NCBI GenBank assembly: GCA_038030265.1
Contig: CM075938.1
Span: forward strand, 56,785,189 to 56,849,188
Length of the DNA: 64,000 nucleotides
Reading direction: 5' to 3'
Source of the DNA: Corythucha ciliata
Lineage: Eukaryota; Arthropoda; Insecta; Hemiptera; Tingidae
A program made the position numbers and the translations under genes. This document shows positions 23,631-35,100 of the stretch, piece by piece (position 1 is the first letter of the stretch; every line of letters begins with the position of its first letter). The notes beneath the pieces were generated by a model. The model ran no database searches. It was not told the DNA's origin and worked only from the letters and a program-made list of their open reading frames with translations.

Positions 23631-24137
23631 AGCCATTTCTTTCCCTTTGGGGCCGGGTCGACTATGCCCGTTTAAGCGTTGCTAAGGGATTAAACGTTTT
23701 TGTATTCAAAATGCTAATTTCTGATTAGGGTGTAAGCTCTTAAGCTCTGCTTACTGTTATGTGCAAAGAAATGTGCAAAAAAAATGTGCAAGTTCCCCAT
23801 TATTAGCGAACATCCATCATTGTTGGAAATTGTTTTAATTGATATCAACACGTTGGACAGTTAGTTAAATTTTAGTTTCCTTCAGTTTTTACTGTTGATG
23901 GGTGGGAGAGCGGCGTTATAATAGATGGCAAGTTGCAACGTTGCCAATTTGACGGATTTTGAAAGTGCCTGTCGGGGAATTCTGTCTAACGAATGACAGA
24001 CACTTTTAAAACTGAATTTCAGAATGCTCAATTGATTTTCATTATTATTATTATTTTTATTTATTTTTTTTGTAGGCACCGACATCGGTGGTCATTAGCC
24101 TTATGTTTCCTCATTTATTTCTAATGCTGTATTTTAT

Positions 24138-24148
24138 CATTATTATTA

Positions 24149-24212
<64 letters not shown>

Positions 24213-24213
24213 T
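24138..24213. repeat. (TTA)n microsatellite
   Basis: About 75 bases of nearly pure TTA. Its long poly-Leu reading is an artefact. Confidence 0.95.
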
Positions 24214-24445
24214 TACTTATTTTTATATCTTTTGACCACAATTGAATCGGGAAAAGTGTACGATGGCGGGGCAAACACTCTCTCCGTCACCGTCTTTCTT
24301 TTCTGATCTTTTGGCTCCCGGCCACTTCCCGTCATTATATGCTTCCCCTCTTGACGAAAATGAAACAGGCAGTCAAAAAAATGTACCTGTTACGGTTACC
24401 GTCAAATTTATACACTTTTACCGGTAAAACTGCACATTTTCACTG

Positions 24446-24960
24446 GTAAATGTGTATGGAATTCAGCTCTGGGGTTGTACAAAAAAGACTAATATTAAGG
24501 TCATACAAACATTCCAGAACAAGGTACTGAGGAGCATTGTCAATGCCCCCTGGTATGTTCGCAATGATGACCTCCACCGAGACCTCAAGGTGGAAACCGT
24601 AAGCGAAGTAATTGAACAGCATGCGCTCAAACACCAACACCGTCTTCGGGAGCATATGAACTCGGAAGCACTTCGCCTCCTGGACAACGGTGACGTCGTC
24701 AGGCGGCTACAGCGGACAAAACCCATGGACCTTGTGGTGTCGCGGTAGTGACAGTGAGGTGCGTGCGTGCTCGTAGGAGGAAGGCCACTGGGCCATGAAC
24801 TCCAATAATGTTGTAAATTGTATGTAGGGGCCCCTGGCCTCTTCCTAAATATCTCAAAAATTAACCTATAGTCGGATCGGCGAAAGAATGTGCATGAGTG
24901 GTGGGAGGCCATAAGCCCGCCTTTTCCCTCTCTTAATGTGGTTCTCCACTTCTCCTCTTA
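24446..24960 (+). mobile_element. 5'-truncated Jockey-type non-LTR retrotransposon
   Basis: Only the C-terminal end of the reverse-transcriptase ORF and some 3' UTR survive. The 5' break is sharp near 24446, just after an AT-rich TTA microsatellite, as expected from target-primed reverse transcription that aborts early. The 3' end is unclear because a TA-flanked MITE sits at 24869-25109. Confidence 0.8.
24452..24748 (+). pseudogene. reverse transcriptase C-terminus of a Jockey-clade LINE
   Basis: Reads YGIQLWGCTKKTNIKVIQ, then FQNKVLRSIVNAPWYVRNDD and LHRDLKVETVSEVIE, ending DLVVSR and a TAG. This is the classic tail of arthropod Jockey/BS/X ORF2, past the RT catalytic core. The polymerase palm with its FADD box and the endonuclease are absent, so the copy is dead. 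The remaining 98 codons have no internal stop, so the insertion is fairly young. Confidence 0.85.
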
Positions 24961-25109
24961 TTTTCAAACAACTGCAACCAATAACAGAGAGTTTTACCGA
25001 TAAAATAGGAGAGGCTCCTCTCTGGTGATGGTGTAGTATAGCGGTAAGTCATGTGGGATTAGGGAAAAGAGAGGGTAATTTCATGCACATTCTTTCACCG
25101 ATCCGACTA
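24869..25109. mobile_element. Tc1/mariner-like MITE, 241 bp, TSD TA
   Basis: Inverted ends TAGTCGGATCGGYGAAAGAA run about 30 bases and are flanked by TA. It follows the Jockey fragment and probably landed in its 3' UTR. The interior has a tRNA A-box-like stretch (tagtatagcggtaagtc) near 25034. Confidence 0.8.
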
Positions 25110-25139
25110 TAGATGAGGTATGAGCTCGCTTACAGCTCT

Positions 25140-25745
25140 GAACTTGTCTTACCAGTGGCGTCAAAACGATTCGAATTTCGAATAGGTGTTGCAGAATTCT
25201 GTAAAAAGGGCCCATTTGACGATTAGCGCCACGAAAATGTTTGACCTGACTATTTCTACCCTGTAATGGCAAAACCATGCATTCGCGCTCTAAAAATGGC
25301 CAAATAGACCATTCCATGCACCGTTGAAAATTGCCAAACTGAAAAATTCGTGCCCCTAAAATAACCAAAGTCTCGTAAAATTTCAATCTCCAAAGTGTTT
25401 CGCTCTAAAAAATATTAAACTGGTCATTCGCGTCCTTTGGAAAGCTTGAAAGTAGCTAAAATAGCGACTGATCAGAGCTCAAAAAATGACCATAGTATCA
25501 TTTTCAAGCTCTAAAAGTAGCTGCCTACCTCGAAAGTGACTGAACTGGCAGATTCGTGCCTTGAAAAGGCTTGACAAGTGACGAACATGTAACCTTGAAA
25601 TAGCAAAAACGAACCACTCGCGCTTCAAAAATTGACCATTCGTGCCATGAAAATGGCTGAACTGATGATTCGTGCCCTGACGATGATCAAACTGACTATT
25701 CACACTCTAAAAATTTTGAACTTGATCATTTACGATAATTCGGGT
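25140..25745. repeat. degenerate minisatellite 1, about 33-bp unit
   Basis: Diverged copies of attcgtgccctgaaaatggc plus ctgaactgac. On the minus strand parts stay open and give an 11-residue period (FDHRQGTN.. FSHFHGTNGQ). Confidence 0.7.
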
Positions 25746-25844
25746 TCAGAACTATGGATCCCAAACCGAGAGAGTAGTATCAGACAATTCGGGCTCAGAC
25801 CATAGGGGTTTCAAGCCCCTTCACCGGAAACCGTCGAGTAGGTA

Positions 25845-26465
25845 TACTGGATACTGTCAATTTCGTCCTTGAAACTGTGAATTCCATCCCAGAAATGTCA
25901 ATTCCGTCATTCAAAACTGTCAATATCGTAATTCAAAACTGCAAATTTGGTCGTTTGAAACTGTCGATTTCATCTTAGAAAGCATCAATGGACATTCGCT
26001 CCAGAAGAAGTCTATTTCGTCCTCTAAACTCTCAATTTCGAATTAAAACTGTCAATTTCCTCCTAGAAATGTCAATTTCTTCATTCGATAATGTAAATTT
26101 TGTCGTTCAAAACTGTAAATGTCGTCCTTGGAACTATCAATGGACATTTTGTCCTGGAAACTGTCTATTTAGTTCGAGAAACGGACTAAATTTGATCCTA
26201 TAAAAGCCAACTTTCACATTCAAAACTATCAATTCCGTCCTTTAAACTGTCCATTTCGTCATTCAAAACTGTACATTTTGTCGCCGTTCAAAATTATAAA
26301 TTTCGTCCTGGAAACGGTCAATTTTGTCCTATCAACTATCAATTTCGTCTTATAAACTGTATATTTCGACCTGGAAACTATCGATTTTGTCCTAGAAACT
26401 GTCAATTTCGACCTAAAAACTATCAATTCCCCCCTAAATTTCTGTCAATTTTTTCTTAGAATAAG
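25845..26465. repeat. degenerate minisatellite 2, about 22-bp unit
   Basis: About 25 diverged copies of aactgtcaatttcgtccta. It directly follows minisatellite 1 after a 100-bp gap. Not coding. Confidence 0.75.
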
Positions 26466-26469
26466 TTTC

Positions 26470-29180
26470 AAACTGGCCTGAAAGCTGATAATTCCAGTGA
26501 AAAATTCAAAATTGGGGCTCTAGAGCTCTAAAAATAGAAAAATTGGCGATTTTGCTGGAAAAGTCGCACAAATTTCGAAATCCAGAAATCTTGGTTTTCG
26601 GCTCGGTGCCCTAAATCCACAATTAACTATTGCAGCACAATAAATCACTGTTTAGCTCACCCAGTCTACAACCACTCTCTGTGGCGAAAACTGCGTGAAG
26701 TTGGAGATCTTAAAAGTTTTATGTGGCTCAACTTACTTTGTGTTGATCGGTTCCGCGGTTGGGTAAAAAAAGGGGGCCCTTCTCAATCAGCCGCCTAGGG
26801 GCCTCTTGCCCCCAAAATTCGGCCCTGAATGGGGCAATAACATTTTACTTGTCTGAGGTATTGTGAAAGCGTCACGTGCCGCTCACTTCATTGTACATAC
26901 ATTGTTGCGTTTGCGTTCATCATGCAAAATTTAATTTTTGTTTTTGTGGTTTTGTTCTCAGGTAAGTGGAATTTCCACGTTTTGAGTTCCAGTGGCGAAT
27001 CAAACTCGCGGCCTAGAGACTTTCGTCAAGATCGCCACCATGCAAGTTCTTATTTTCTTTTCAATTAGATGATACATTTGAAACAATCGTAAAATTAAAA
27101 TTGATGAGGACCTCTCGCTCTGTCCCTTTAAAAACCGGTTAGATCGTGATTTTGATACTTTTTCTTCTTTTTTTAAGTATCGTAATTTCACTTTTGCAAA
27201 GAGTAACTTGGGATCTCCAAAAAAGTTTCACTTTAGAGCTGAAATTCCGGTATCATGACCGATTTGTCAATTAGTGGGCGAAAATTTCAGTCGCCAATCA
27301 AATATAGTTTTTTTATGTTTTAGGTTTTACAACATCAATGAAAGACCCTTAGCCGAAGGGGGAGGGGAGCCCTTTAAAGTTCTGCTTCGAGTTTTGAACA
27401 ATTTCGCACACTAAATGATGGAATTTGTGGTTCAAAATAAGAGTTTAAACTTGATTTTTCAGCCCACGAGTTGACGTGCCATGTCCCTTTACCTTTTTTA
27501 TTTTTTTTAGGTACCCAAGTAGGTACTCACGGCAATCCAGCCACGTAAGCGCGAATACGCGTGTACCTAATCAATAAAATACGGGAAGTGAATTTTTAAA
27601 ATTGTGCGTAAAACGAAACTTATTTTTGTCCCCCCTACCCTTCGAAACCGCGTGTCCCTTTGTTGACTAAAATCACGGGAAACTGAAATTCTCTAACTTG
27701 TGCGTAAAAAAAAAAGTATTTTTGTCCTTGTTTTTAAATTGTTCGCGAGTGCCCTTTGGGAGTCACCTACAGGGCTGCCTTCGACTCGATTGCCACCGTG
27801 TAAGTTGTTATCTTTTTCACTTTTTATTTTTAAAAAAAGCTGAAAATATTTGTAAAATGAATATTTCTCCCCTTCCCATTGAAATTTCTATTCCCCAAGA
27901 AAGTAGAGTCCCTCATTAACATAATATTTCGAATCTTTTGACATTTAGGGGGTATGATAAAGATGAATGAAAGCCTGTTTGAATTCCGTCGGAGAAAGGT
28001 CGATATCTTCGTTGTTGATTTAAAACTCGGAATTATCAATTTTTAAATTATGATTTTCCCTTCTTACGTCACCGAGGCATTGACTCTCGAACTTTACGTG
28101 CCTAAAGGGAATTCACCTGCCGTGACAAAGCGAACTCACTTTAGACGTTGGGTGGGTCCCGGGGGAAGGGTCAAATTAGCTCGGCGATGATGCCCTTGTG
28201 ACATGCATATAAACGTTTTATTGTTCACTGAACTCGAAATTTCTTTTTATTCGCCTTGTTTCTCGAAATCAAAACACGGGAGTAAAATGTAAGAATCCAT
28301 CAGAAAACTGAGGTGTTAGAAAGTTTTTAAATAGGATTATGATTTAGGAATCACACTAGCATACATCAAGATTTTTTTAAACCATCCAAACTTGAATTTG
28401 AGAAAAATATAGAAGTTATTCACTTAGATTCACCATGCTATTTAGGCCAAGTCCCTTTAAGTTTTGACAAACTACTTAGAGAAAAAGAGTATGCTCCTAA
28501 AGTTTTTATTTTGTTTTGAAAAGCGAGTTAAGAAAGAAGGGGATATTTCAAACTGCTTAGAATGCAACGAAAAAATTATAAAACGCTTCCTTACGTTTGA
28601 AGATAATAATCTCAGTAAGATGAAACAAAAACCACTAGATTAACACTCTTAATATCTCTCTTAAACGAATTCAGTGGTGAGTTTAGGAACTAATAACAGT
28701 AGGTATTATCTACGAGTGGCTCTTCAACAAAATTAGGAAAAGTGTGCGCTTTTACTTTTTTTCTCTCAAACGAGGGAATTAGTTAGTGCGCTTCAGTTTC
28801 ATCTTTAGAGAATTGGGGGAGTGAGGATAGACGCTTTTTTGAAAGAAGAATCATAAAAGGTCGAGAATTAAATCAAATATTGACCGAATTCAACAATTAA
28901 AATAAAAAATTAACAACTTCCAATATGGAGTACAAAAATAGTTTTGACATTTTTCCGTTTTGCATTGACTATGCAAAAGTTAAGAAGCATCCGCGAGGGT
29001 TTTGCGAGTGCTGGCTCGTATTTCTCCTTTGGATGCTAGTGAACTTTTGCCTGGCAATCTTAAAATCTTCTACTTTCCTATAGAACGAAAGTTAAAAAAT
29101 AATAATAACTTTCAATACAGATCAATGTGATCCACGTATTCGACTGTTCTACTTTTTAAATGAACATAAAATATTTGCCG
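26470..29180. other. gene-free apart from the candidate recursive splice site
   Basis: AT-rich; no coding exon, no repeats beyond short runs. Confidence 0.5.
26959..26967 (+). promoter_or_regulatory. candidate recursive splice site (zero-length exon)
   Basis: A T/G-rich pyrimidine tract followed by ttctcag/gtaagt juxtaposes a full 3' splice site and a full 5' splice site at 26961/26962. This is the ratcheting-point motif known from long insect introns. It would imply a long plus-strand intron here. Confidence 0.25.
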
Positions 29181-29186
29181 TTTTAA

Positions 29187-30945
29187 ATAGTCCAGGAAGC
29201 AGGTTACCAAAATGGGTAGTTATTACGGAAAAAACTCCGGTGACTAAGTTTGAAGACTGATTTCAATGTTTTCAGGTGTGCTGAATCTGTATTTCAACTT
29301 TGCCCAACGTTACAACCCCGGCAACAAGCCGAAATTTAGTGGATTTTTAAATATCGTGTTTTCTGGGGTTTTCACCAAGCCATCGCTTGTAATAATTTTA
29401 AAAAATATGGTTCCCGTTCATAACTTATGTTTTTAGATGTCCTTAATTGGAATTTTAACCCCAAAACCCTAACAAGAGACGCTATACCCTATAAATCGAA
29501 AAAGCTGCAAAAAAACCGATTTTAAGCTTTTTTTTTTTTAGTGTGTGGCGTGGCAAAGTCGAAATTGGCGTAGTCCTACTCCCTAGTACGCTATGGTGAG
29601 TATCAATAAGTATTCAAGGATACACAAAAAACCTCACATTTCAGAACTTTTTAACGTGATTTCTCACTTATTTCCTGTTTTTAATCAATTTTCCATTTTT
29701 ATGGTGTGCTGAATCCGAATGTCGTTTCTCAGACCCATCAGGGTGACATAATTATGGTACGAATATCGAAAACATCCTCATAGATGTAAATTTCTTCATT
29801 TTCAAGAGAGATTTTATGCCTGTATTTCTGTTCGTTTCTACCCGTGTTACTGGTGTGCTGAATCCGAATTTATTCTCAAAACTTTAACTAACGCCAATTA
29901 ACACCATGCTAGGGACGTAGAGTAGATTCTTAACCAAAGAAAGCAGTAGCAGCAGTGAAAAACGTCATAGTAGCACTTGGAACCTGGAAGGTGCGTAACA
30001 GGTGATGATGGGCAGCAGCTTCTAGGGGAAAGTGAGGCCGTGTTGCTGTTCTCTTTGAAGGCCGATTTACGCAATTCACTTTCCTTGACTTCACATAGTC
30101 ACCTCCATATACAGAGCAATTAGGTACGTCTCCTCAACTTCAGCAGGCACCTTCGTCATAGTAGATTGGGGGTCTGTGCGAGGAGTTCTGGGTCGTTGAA
30201 CACTTTCATCATGGTCCGGGTTCTTCGTCTAGGTCTTAAGACACTTAAACTGCCTCTGATGTTGGATCACACCCCTGACTATTTGAAGGCTTAGTATCAC
30301 ATCTCCTACATCTTCATCTACTTCGCGAACAGACCTATAATTATGTCATTGTGATACGGTCTTGAAAACGTCATTCAAATTCAGCGCACCTTACAAAACG
30401 GAAACTTGACAAAAATAGCAAAAAAGTGAAAAGCACGTTAAAAAGTGCTGAAATGTGAGGTTTTTGTGTATCGTAGAATATTTTTTGATACCACGTTTAG
30501 CGTAGGGGCCCGGAAATTTGACATTTGGATTCAGATTACCTGAAAACTTGGCAAACTAATGTGAACTATTTCAATGTCGGCTTTGATTGCACATCACATA
30601 GAAAAAATAACATAAATCGAGGGTATTTGCAGTTTTTCCTATTTTTAGGCTGTAGCCTGCTTTTTAGGGTGTCGGGGGGGGGGGTTGAAATTCAGATTAA
30701 GGACATCTCAAAACATGAGGAATGATTGGGAACCATATTTTTAAAAATTAGTACTCGTGATGGCGTGGCAAAAAAACCGAAAAAAACATGGAATTTCAAA
30801 AGGCAATCAAAGTTCGGCATGTTGCCGGGGTTGTATCGTTGGGCAAAGTTGAAATTCGGGTTGTGCAGCACACTTGAAAACATTAAAATCAGTCATCAAA
30901 CTTAGTTCCGGAGTTTTTTCCTCCCAAAACTACCTGCTTATCGGA
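29187..30945. mobile_element. foldback element, about 1.76 kb with about 0.5-kb inverted arms
   Basis: The left arm (29187-29700) and right arm (30395-30945) are inverted copies: caactttgcccaacgntaca, gaaaaaactccgg, aaaaacctcacatttca and more. The interior repeats tggtgtgctgaatccgaat twice. No ORF of note. Foldback or MITE-like; the autonomous partner is unknown. Confidence 0.7.
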
Positions 30946-30949
30946 CTAA

Positions 30950-31313
30950 AGGGCGTGTTTTACACATGATTCCTCGGCCCCCTCCAATCACCCCTCATAT
31001 ATTACTCGGACCCCGTTTTCTCGCCTTATTTCTGCACCAATTTTGGATTTTAAGGTTTCGTTTCAATCTCCGCATATGCAGACGCATTTCTTTCTTCAAA
31101 TAAGTCGGCGGAAAAAGTTCAAGGCAGATTTAAAGTTACTTCATGGACGAAATTTGAAAAAATGATACGTCTGCATGTGCGGAACTTCCTGGAGATTGAA
31201 ACGAGTCCTTAAAATCCAGGATTGGTGAAGAAATAAGGCGAGAAAACGGGTGCCGAGTAGTAGACGAGGCTTGATTGGAGGGGGGTCGAGGAATAATCTG
31301 TAAAACACCCCCT
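30950..31313. mobile_element. MITE family B, copy 1, 364 bp, TSD TAA
   Basis: Ends AGGGCGTGTTTTAC and GTAAAACACCCCCT are flanked by TAA (30947-30949, 31314-31316). Long subterminal inverted repeats (cccgttttctcgccttattt) are visible. It abuts the foldback element on its left and lies 0.26 kb past the HS3ST poly(A) signal. Confidence 0.8.
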
Positions 31314-31577
31314 TAACAACATTTTAAATTTGAGTTTACTAAATAAAAAGAATGGTGTTAAGGGGAAGTTTCTCAAAATATGATTTTGAACTAACTCTAT
31401 TTGTTGTTTGCGGCCGGTTTTTTCATGATATGCATACATAATTTGTTTCTTGCTTACAATTGTATTGATATGTTTGGTTTCTTATAAACTATGATCTTCT
31501 CAAATTATTTTTAAAATTTAATTATTTAATATTGATATATCTTTATGACTGATATGTAATTGTATCACAGTTGGGGC

Positions 31578-31583
31578 TTTATT
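31578..31583 (-). terminator. poly(A) signal AATAAA of HS3ST
   Basis: AATAAA on the minus strand about 190 bases after the HS3ST stop codon; first canonical signal downstream. It implies a short 3' UTR that ends before the MITE at 31313. Confidence 0.6.
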
Positions 31584-31771
31584 AATTGTTTCGTTTTGAG
31601 AACCTTAAGCAGACTTAAAATACCATTCTGCTAGTTTCTTGATCAGTCTTCACAGATATGTGCATAAATTACTTTTCTCGCTTTAAAAAAAAGTTAGAAA
31701 TAATTTTCTTACAACAAATATGCCTGAAAGGTTCTCAGAAACACACGGTTGTGATCGAAACGAGCTTTTGA

Positions 31772-32086
31772 CTATTTCTCGGGCCAGCCAAGGTCTTCAC
31801 CGATAAGCTCGTAAAATTTTTGGTTATGCTCAACGTAAAACCTACGGAGTTTGCCCAGTACTCTTGAATCCACACGAGGATGCCGCCGCCCTTTGCTATC
31901 CCTCAGACACTTGTCCTGAGTGTCGTTTCTAAGGCAGTAGAAACCTTTGGTTCGATTAAAGTAGAAATTCTGTCGACTTATTCTGTGTTCGAGGCCTAGA
32001 AAAGTCTCGATTCTTTCCAATTCGGAGACTGGGTCCTCGATGAGCCTGTCGCCGTTGACAACGAGCAATTGTTGACGCGGGAATAC
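31772..32086 (-). CDS. HS3ST exon 4: C-terminal part and stop
   Basis: Encodes 104 residues from VFPRQQLLVVNGDRL to DLGWPEK and a stop. The conserved NGDRLIEDP, the YFNRTKGFYCL disulfide loop and SKGRRHP are all present, so the catalytic domain ends at the normal place. The acceptor is cccctgaacag. Confidence 0.93.
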   Translation of the reverse strand, partial: VFPRQQLLVVNGDRLIEDPVSELERIETFLGLEHRISRQNFYFNRTKGFYCLRNDTQDKCLRDSKGRRHPRVDSRVLGKLRRFYVEHNQKFYELIGEDLGWPEK

Positions 32087-32124
32087 CTGTTCAGGGGAGA
32101 ATGTTCCAGTTGTAAAAATAACAA

Positions 32125-32168
<44 letters not shown>

Positions 32169-35100
32169 TAATCTTATATACTTATAATAATAATAAAGAT
32201 TTGAAAGAATAACCTCGAGCCATCGATGCATAAACGTGTGATACAGTGACAAAGCCAGCGGCTTGTACCCAGCGTTCACTTCACCGTCGGGTTTTATAGC
32301 GAGTTGCTCGAAGGTTTTACCTAGCGCGGCACCGCCGCCACCCGCCCAACCAGTTGTCGTCGACGACGGCAGTGGCGAAGACGAGGTGGCGGCGTGCGTT
32401 CGGAGTTGAGTGTAATCCGAAATGGCTCTTGTCACGGGTTCACGGACGATGAGTAGTAGTTTGACACTCGCGTTCATCGCTCTAATTCTTTCTGGCACCT
32501 GCGGGGAAGGAATTAAGTCAAACGTGTCCATATGGGAGGGTATCATGGTCTGATTTCTCATTACCTCAGGAGTTACGAAATAACTGGGAGACTTTTCGAT
32601 GGTGATTTGGCCGCGGAAAGAATGGGGCATTTTTCGCCTGTACCAATCGAGGCCTTTGTTATAGTTCTCGTCTCGATCGAAGAAATGCACTTCGCCGGCA
32701 GCTTTTTGAATTCCGGGATGAAGGTAGAGCATTTCGAGCAGAGCACGAGTGCCACATTTTCGAACTCCAATTATTATTGCCTGGAAAATGGTAGAGTCAA
32801 ATTATTGGTCAAAACCAAGTTTACCATCGGGTGAACTTCCCAGGGTTGAAGCCTTCAGGTAAACCGAGGTGAGCCAATACATCAATGAGATCAAGTGTCA
32901 AGAGGGGAAAAACCTCAGAACGGGTAGCGCCGGGCGTCGGTTCGGCTCAGCCCGTTTCTGGGCCCCGACCCGTCCCGAGGTCATCCTCAAGTGACTTCAA
33001 AACATAAAATTAGAAATTTAGATACTTTTTTTGAGCCATTATGCATTGTAGCTATGCTCGTTTAGAGTGAAGATCGTGCTAGTTTGGCAAGTGAAAACCC
33101 CTTACATTCTGAAAAACTATTCTTTGCCCCCAGTTTTTTCTCTCTTCTACTGACAGGGAAAAGCGATAGGATCGAGTGATTTGTGAGTTTTACCCTCCCC
33201 TTTTTATCCTTTGCGTTTAACCTTTTTCTCCCTTTCCTCCTCGCGTCCAATCCTTTGAAAGGAACTTTTTTTCACTATTCTTTCCCAAGTACAGGAATAG
33301 TTAAGTTGAGTGGAGGGAGGGTAGCGGTGGTGGTAATGATGGTGTTGTTGGTGGAGGGGGGGCGTATTCAGAAGAAAACCCGCCTACGCGGTAGTTGATT
33401 CATGAATGATAATGTTCTCAAACGATGTAAACGTGGATGAATCGTTTAAAAATAGACAAAATTAGAGGATTCAAGGGGATAAAAAATGGAACTGAATTTC
33501 AATTAATTCATTCCAGGAATCCTGGTAATTCCACTCAAACATACCGATTGCCATTTCCCCTCCCACTATTTACGGTGGATATGGGAAACGGAGAAAAATA
33601 AATCTTGTCTGATTCAAAATGCATTTATAGCTGCACCGAACGTATCTCATTATTCATTCTTGTTGCTTTGGCTAATAATTACGAAGGTACCTTTGCATCG
33701 TCAATCATTGAAACAGTTACGCCCCTGATCAAAACTACCCTGTGCCTGGAGAGCACGGAAATATTAATCCATTCATTAAAAAAAAAAAAAAAAAACTCTT
33801 CACAGAATCGTACCTTCCCCTTCCATATGTACTAGGGCCGTTCGATCTATGCAGCCAATACAATTATTCAGTAGTCGAATTAGATAGTCACACATCTGCA
33901 ACGCGCGTATTCCCCAATGAGCCTGCGGTGTGAGGCACGCTTTATAGCGTTCCAATTCGATTAAACTTTGATGAGTTTGCATAAAGAATAGAACATCAAA
34001 CGAAAAAGAGGTAAATCATCCCGAGGGGAAAAAAAGGGGCTTCTCCATCATTTTTCAGTGAGAAGCACTTGCAGCTTTAATATCTGTGGCCTTTATGCAC
34101 TCTAGAGAATTCCAGTTCCAGCCCTTAAAACCCGATCCAACCTTCTCCTTAACATCGTCGGGCAAAGGAAAGTTGGGAAAGGAGAGTCTCTTGACAATTA
34201 CGCTCCACGAATTCAATTGCAATTAAGCGTTCTCTGTCGATCTTGGCCAGGAGTGGCTCGGTAATGATCCTGTGGGCAACGACTGTAAATCGCAAGCATG
34301 AGATAGAGGGCCTTAAGCCGGTGGTCGTGAAAAATCGATTTAATTGTCAAAAATTGAATAACCACTTCACTCAGCGTAAAATAATAATAATAATTTACGG
34401 TAATAACAAGTTTTGGTTCGAAAATTCTCACAACAGAATCAACCATCACCGTCGGCGCAAATTACGTGAGGCGATCACTCTTTTTCCTCCCTCACTCACT
34501 TCGTCCCTTTCTAGTAGGTGGTACATAAAACTTGTCAGATTAAAAGTTCCCAATGAATTACCTCGAAGCACGTGATCGGCCTATAATTCGGGAGCAATAC
34601 AAGGGAAAGAGGGGGTACGTTATCGTTCTAAAGCTGAGCTACTTTTTTTTCTACCGCGATTATAAACGTGATTCTCATTAATTCTTCATTCGTTCTTCAA
34701 CAGTTTGTTCTTCTTAAATTTATATAACACGCTTTTGAGGGGGTTTATAAGGCGAGCACGAGAATTTAATCTTTTTCTCGTCAATAATTAAATTAGGAGA
34801 TTGAAAGTTTTTCCGCCTGACAAGCCTCCTAACTTTGAAAACTCCTTATTTTCTTTTATCATGGAAAACATACGCTTAAATTATGATAATGCAATGCTAT
34901 CTACATTTAAAGGAGGGGTTAGACACTGTTTTAAGGGCGTTTGCCCTCTCGTCTTCAAATCCGTTAAAATGTGTTCTTGTACAGAATTAAGGTAGGTCAT
35001 CGAAAATTCACGTACGAAACATCCACGTGAATGGTTCCCTTGTTGGTTGGGGAGACTTTATTTCGTGTGCCCGATTCGAACTATCCTTGGTCAGCTCGAA

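Noticed and set aside
24088..24306. Open frame with a long Leu run
   Set aside because: It is translated TTA microsatellite.
25140..26465. CRISPR-like array
   Set aside because: Units are contiguous and degenerate with no spacers; a eukaryotic minisatellite.
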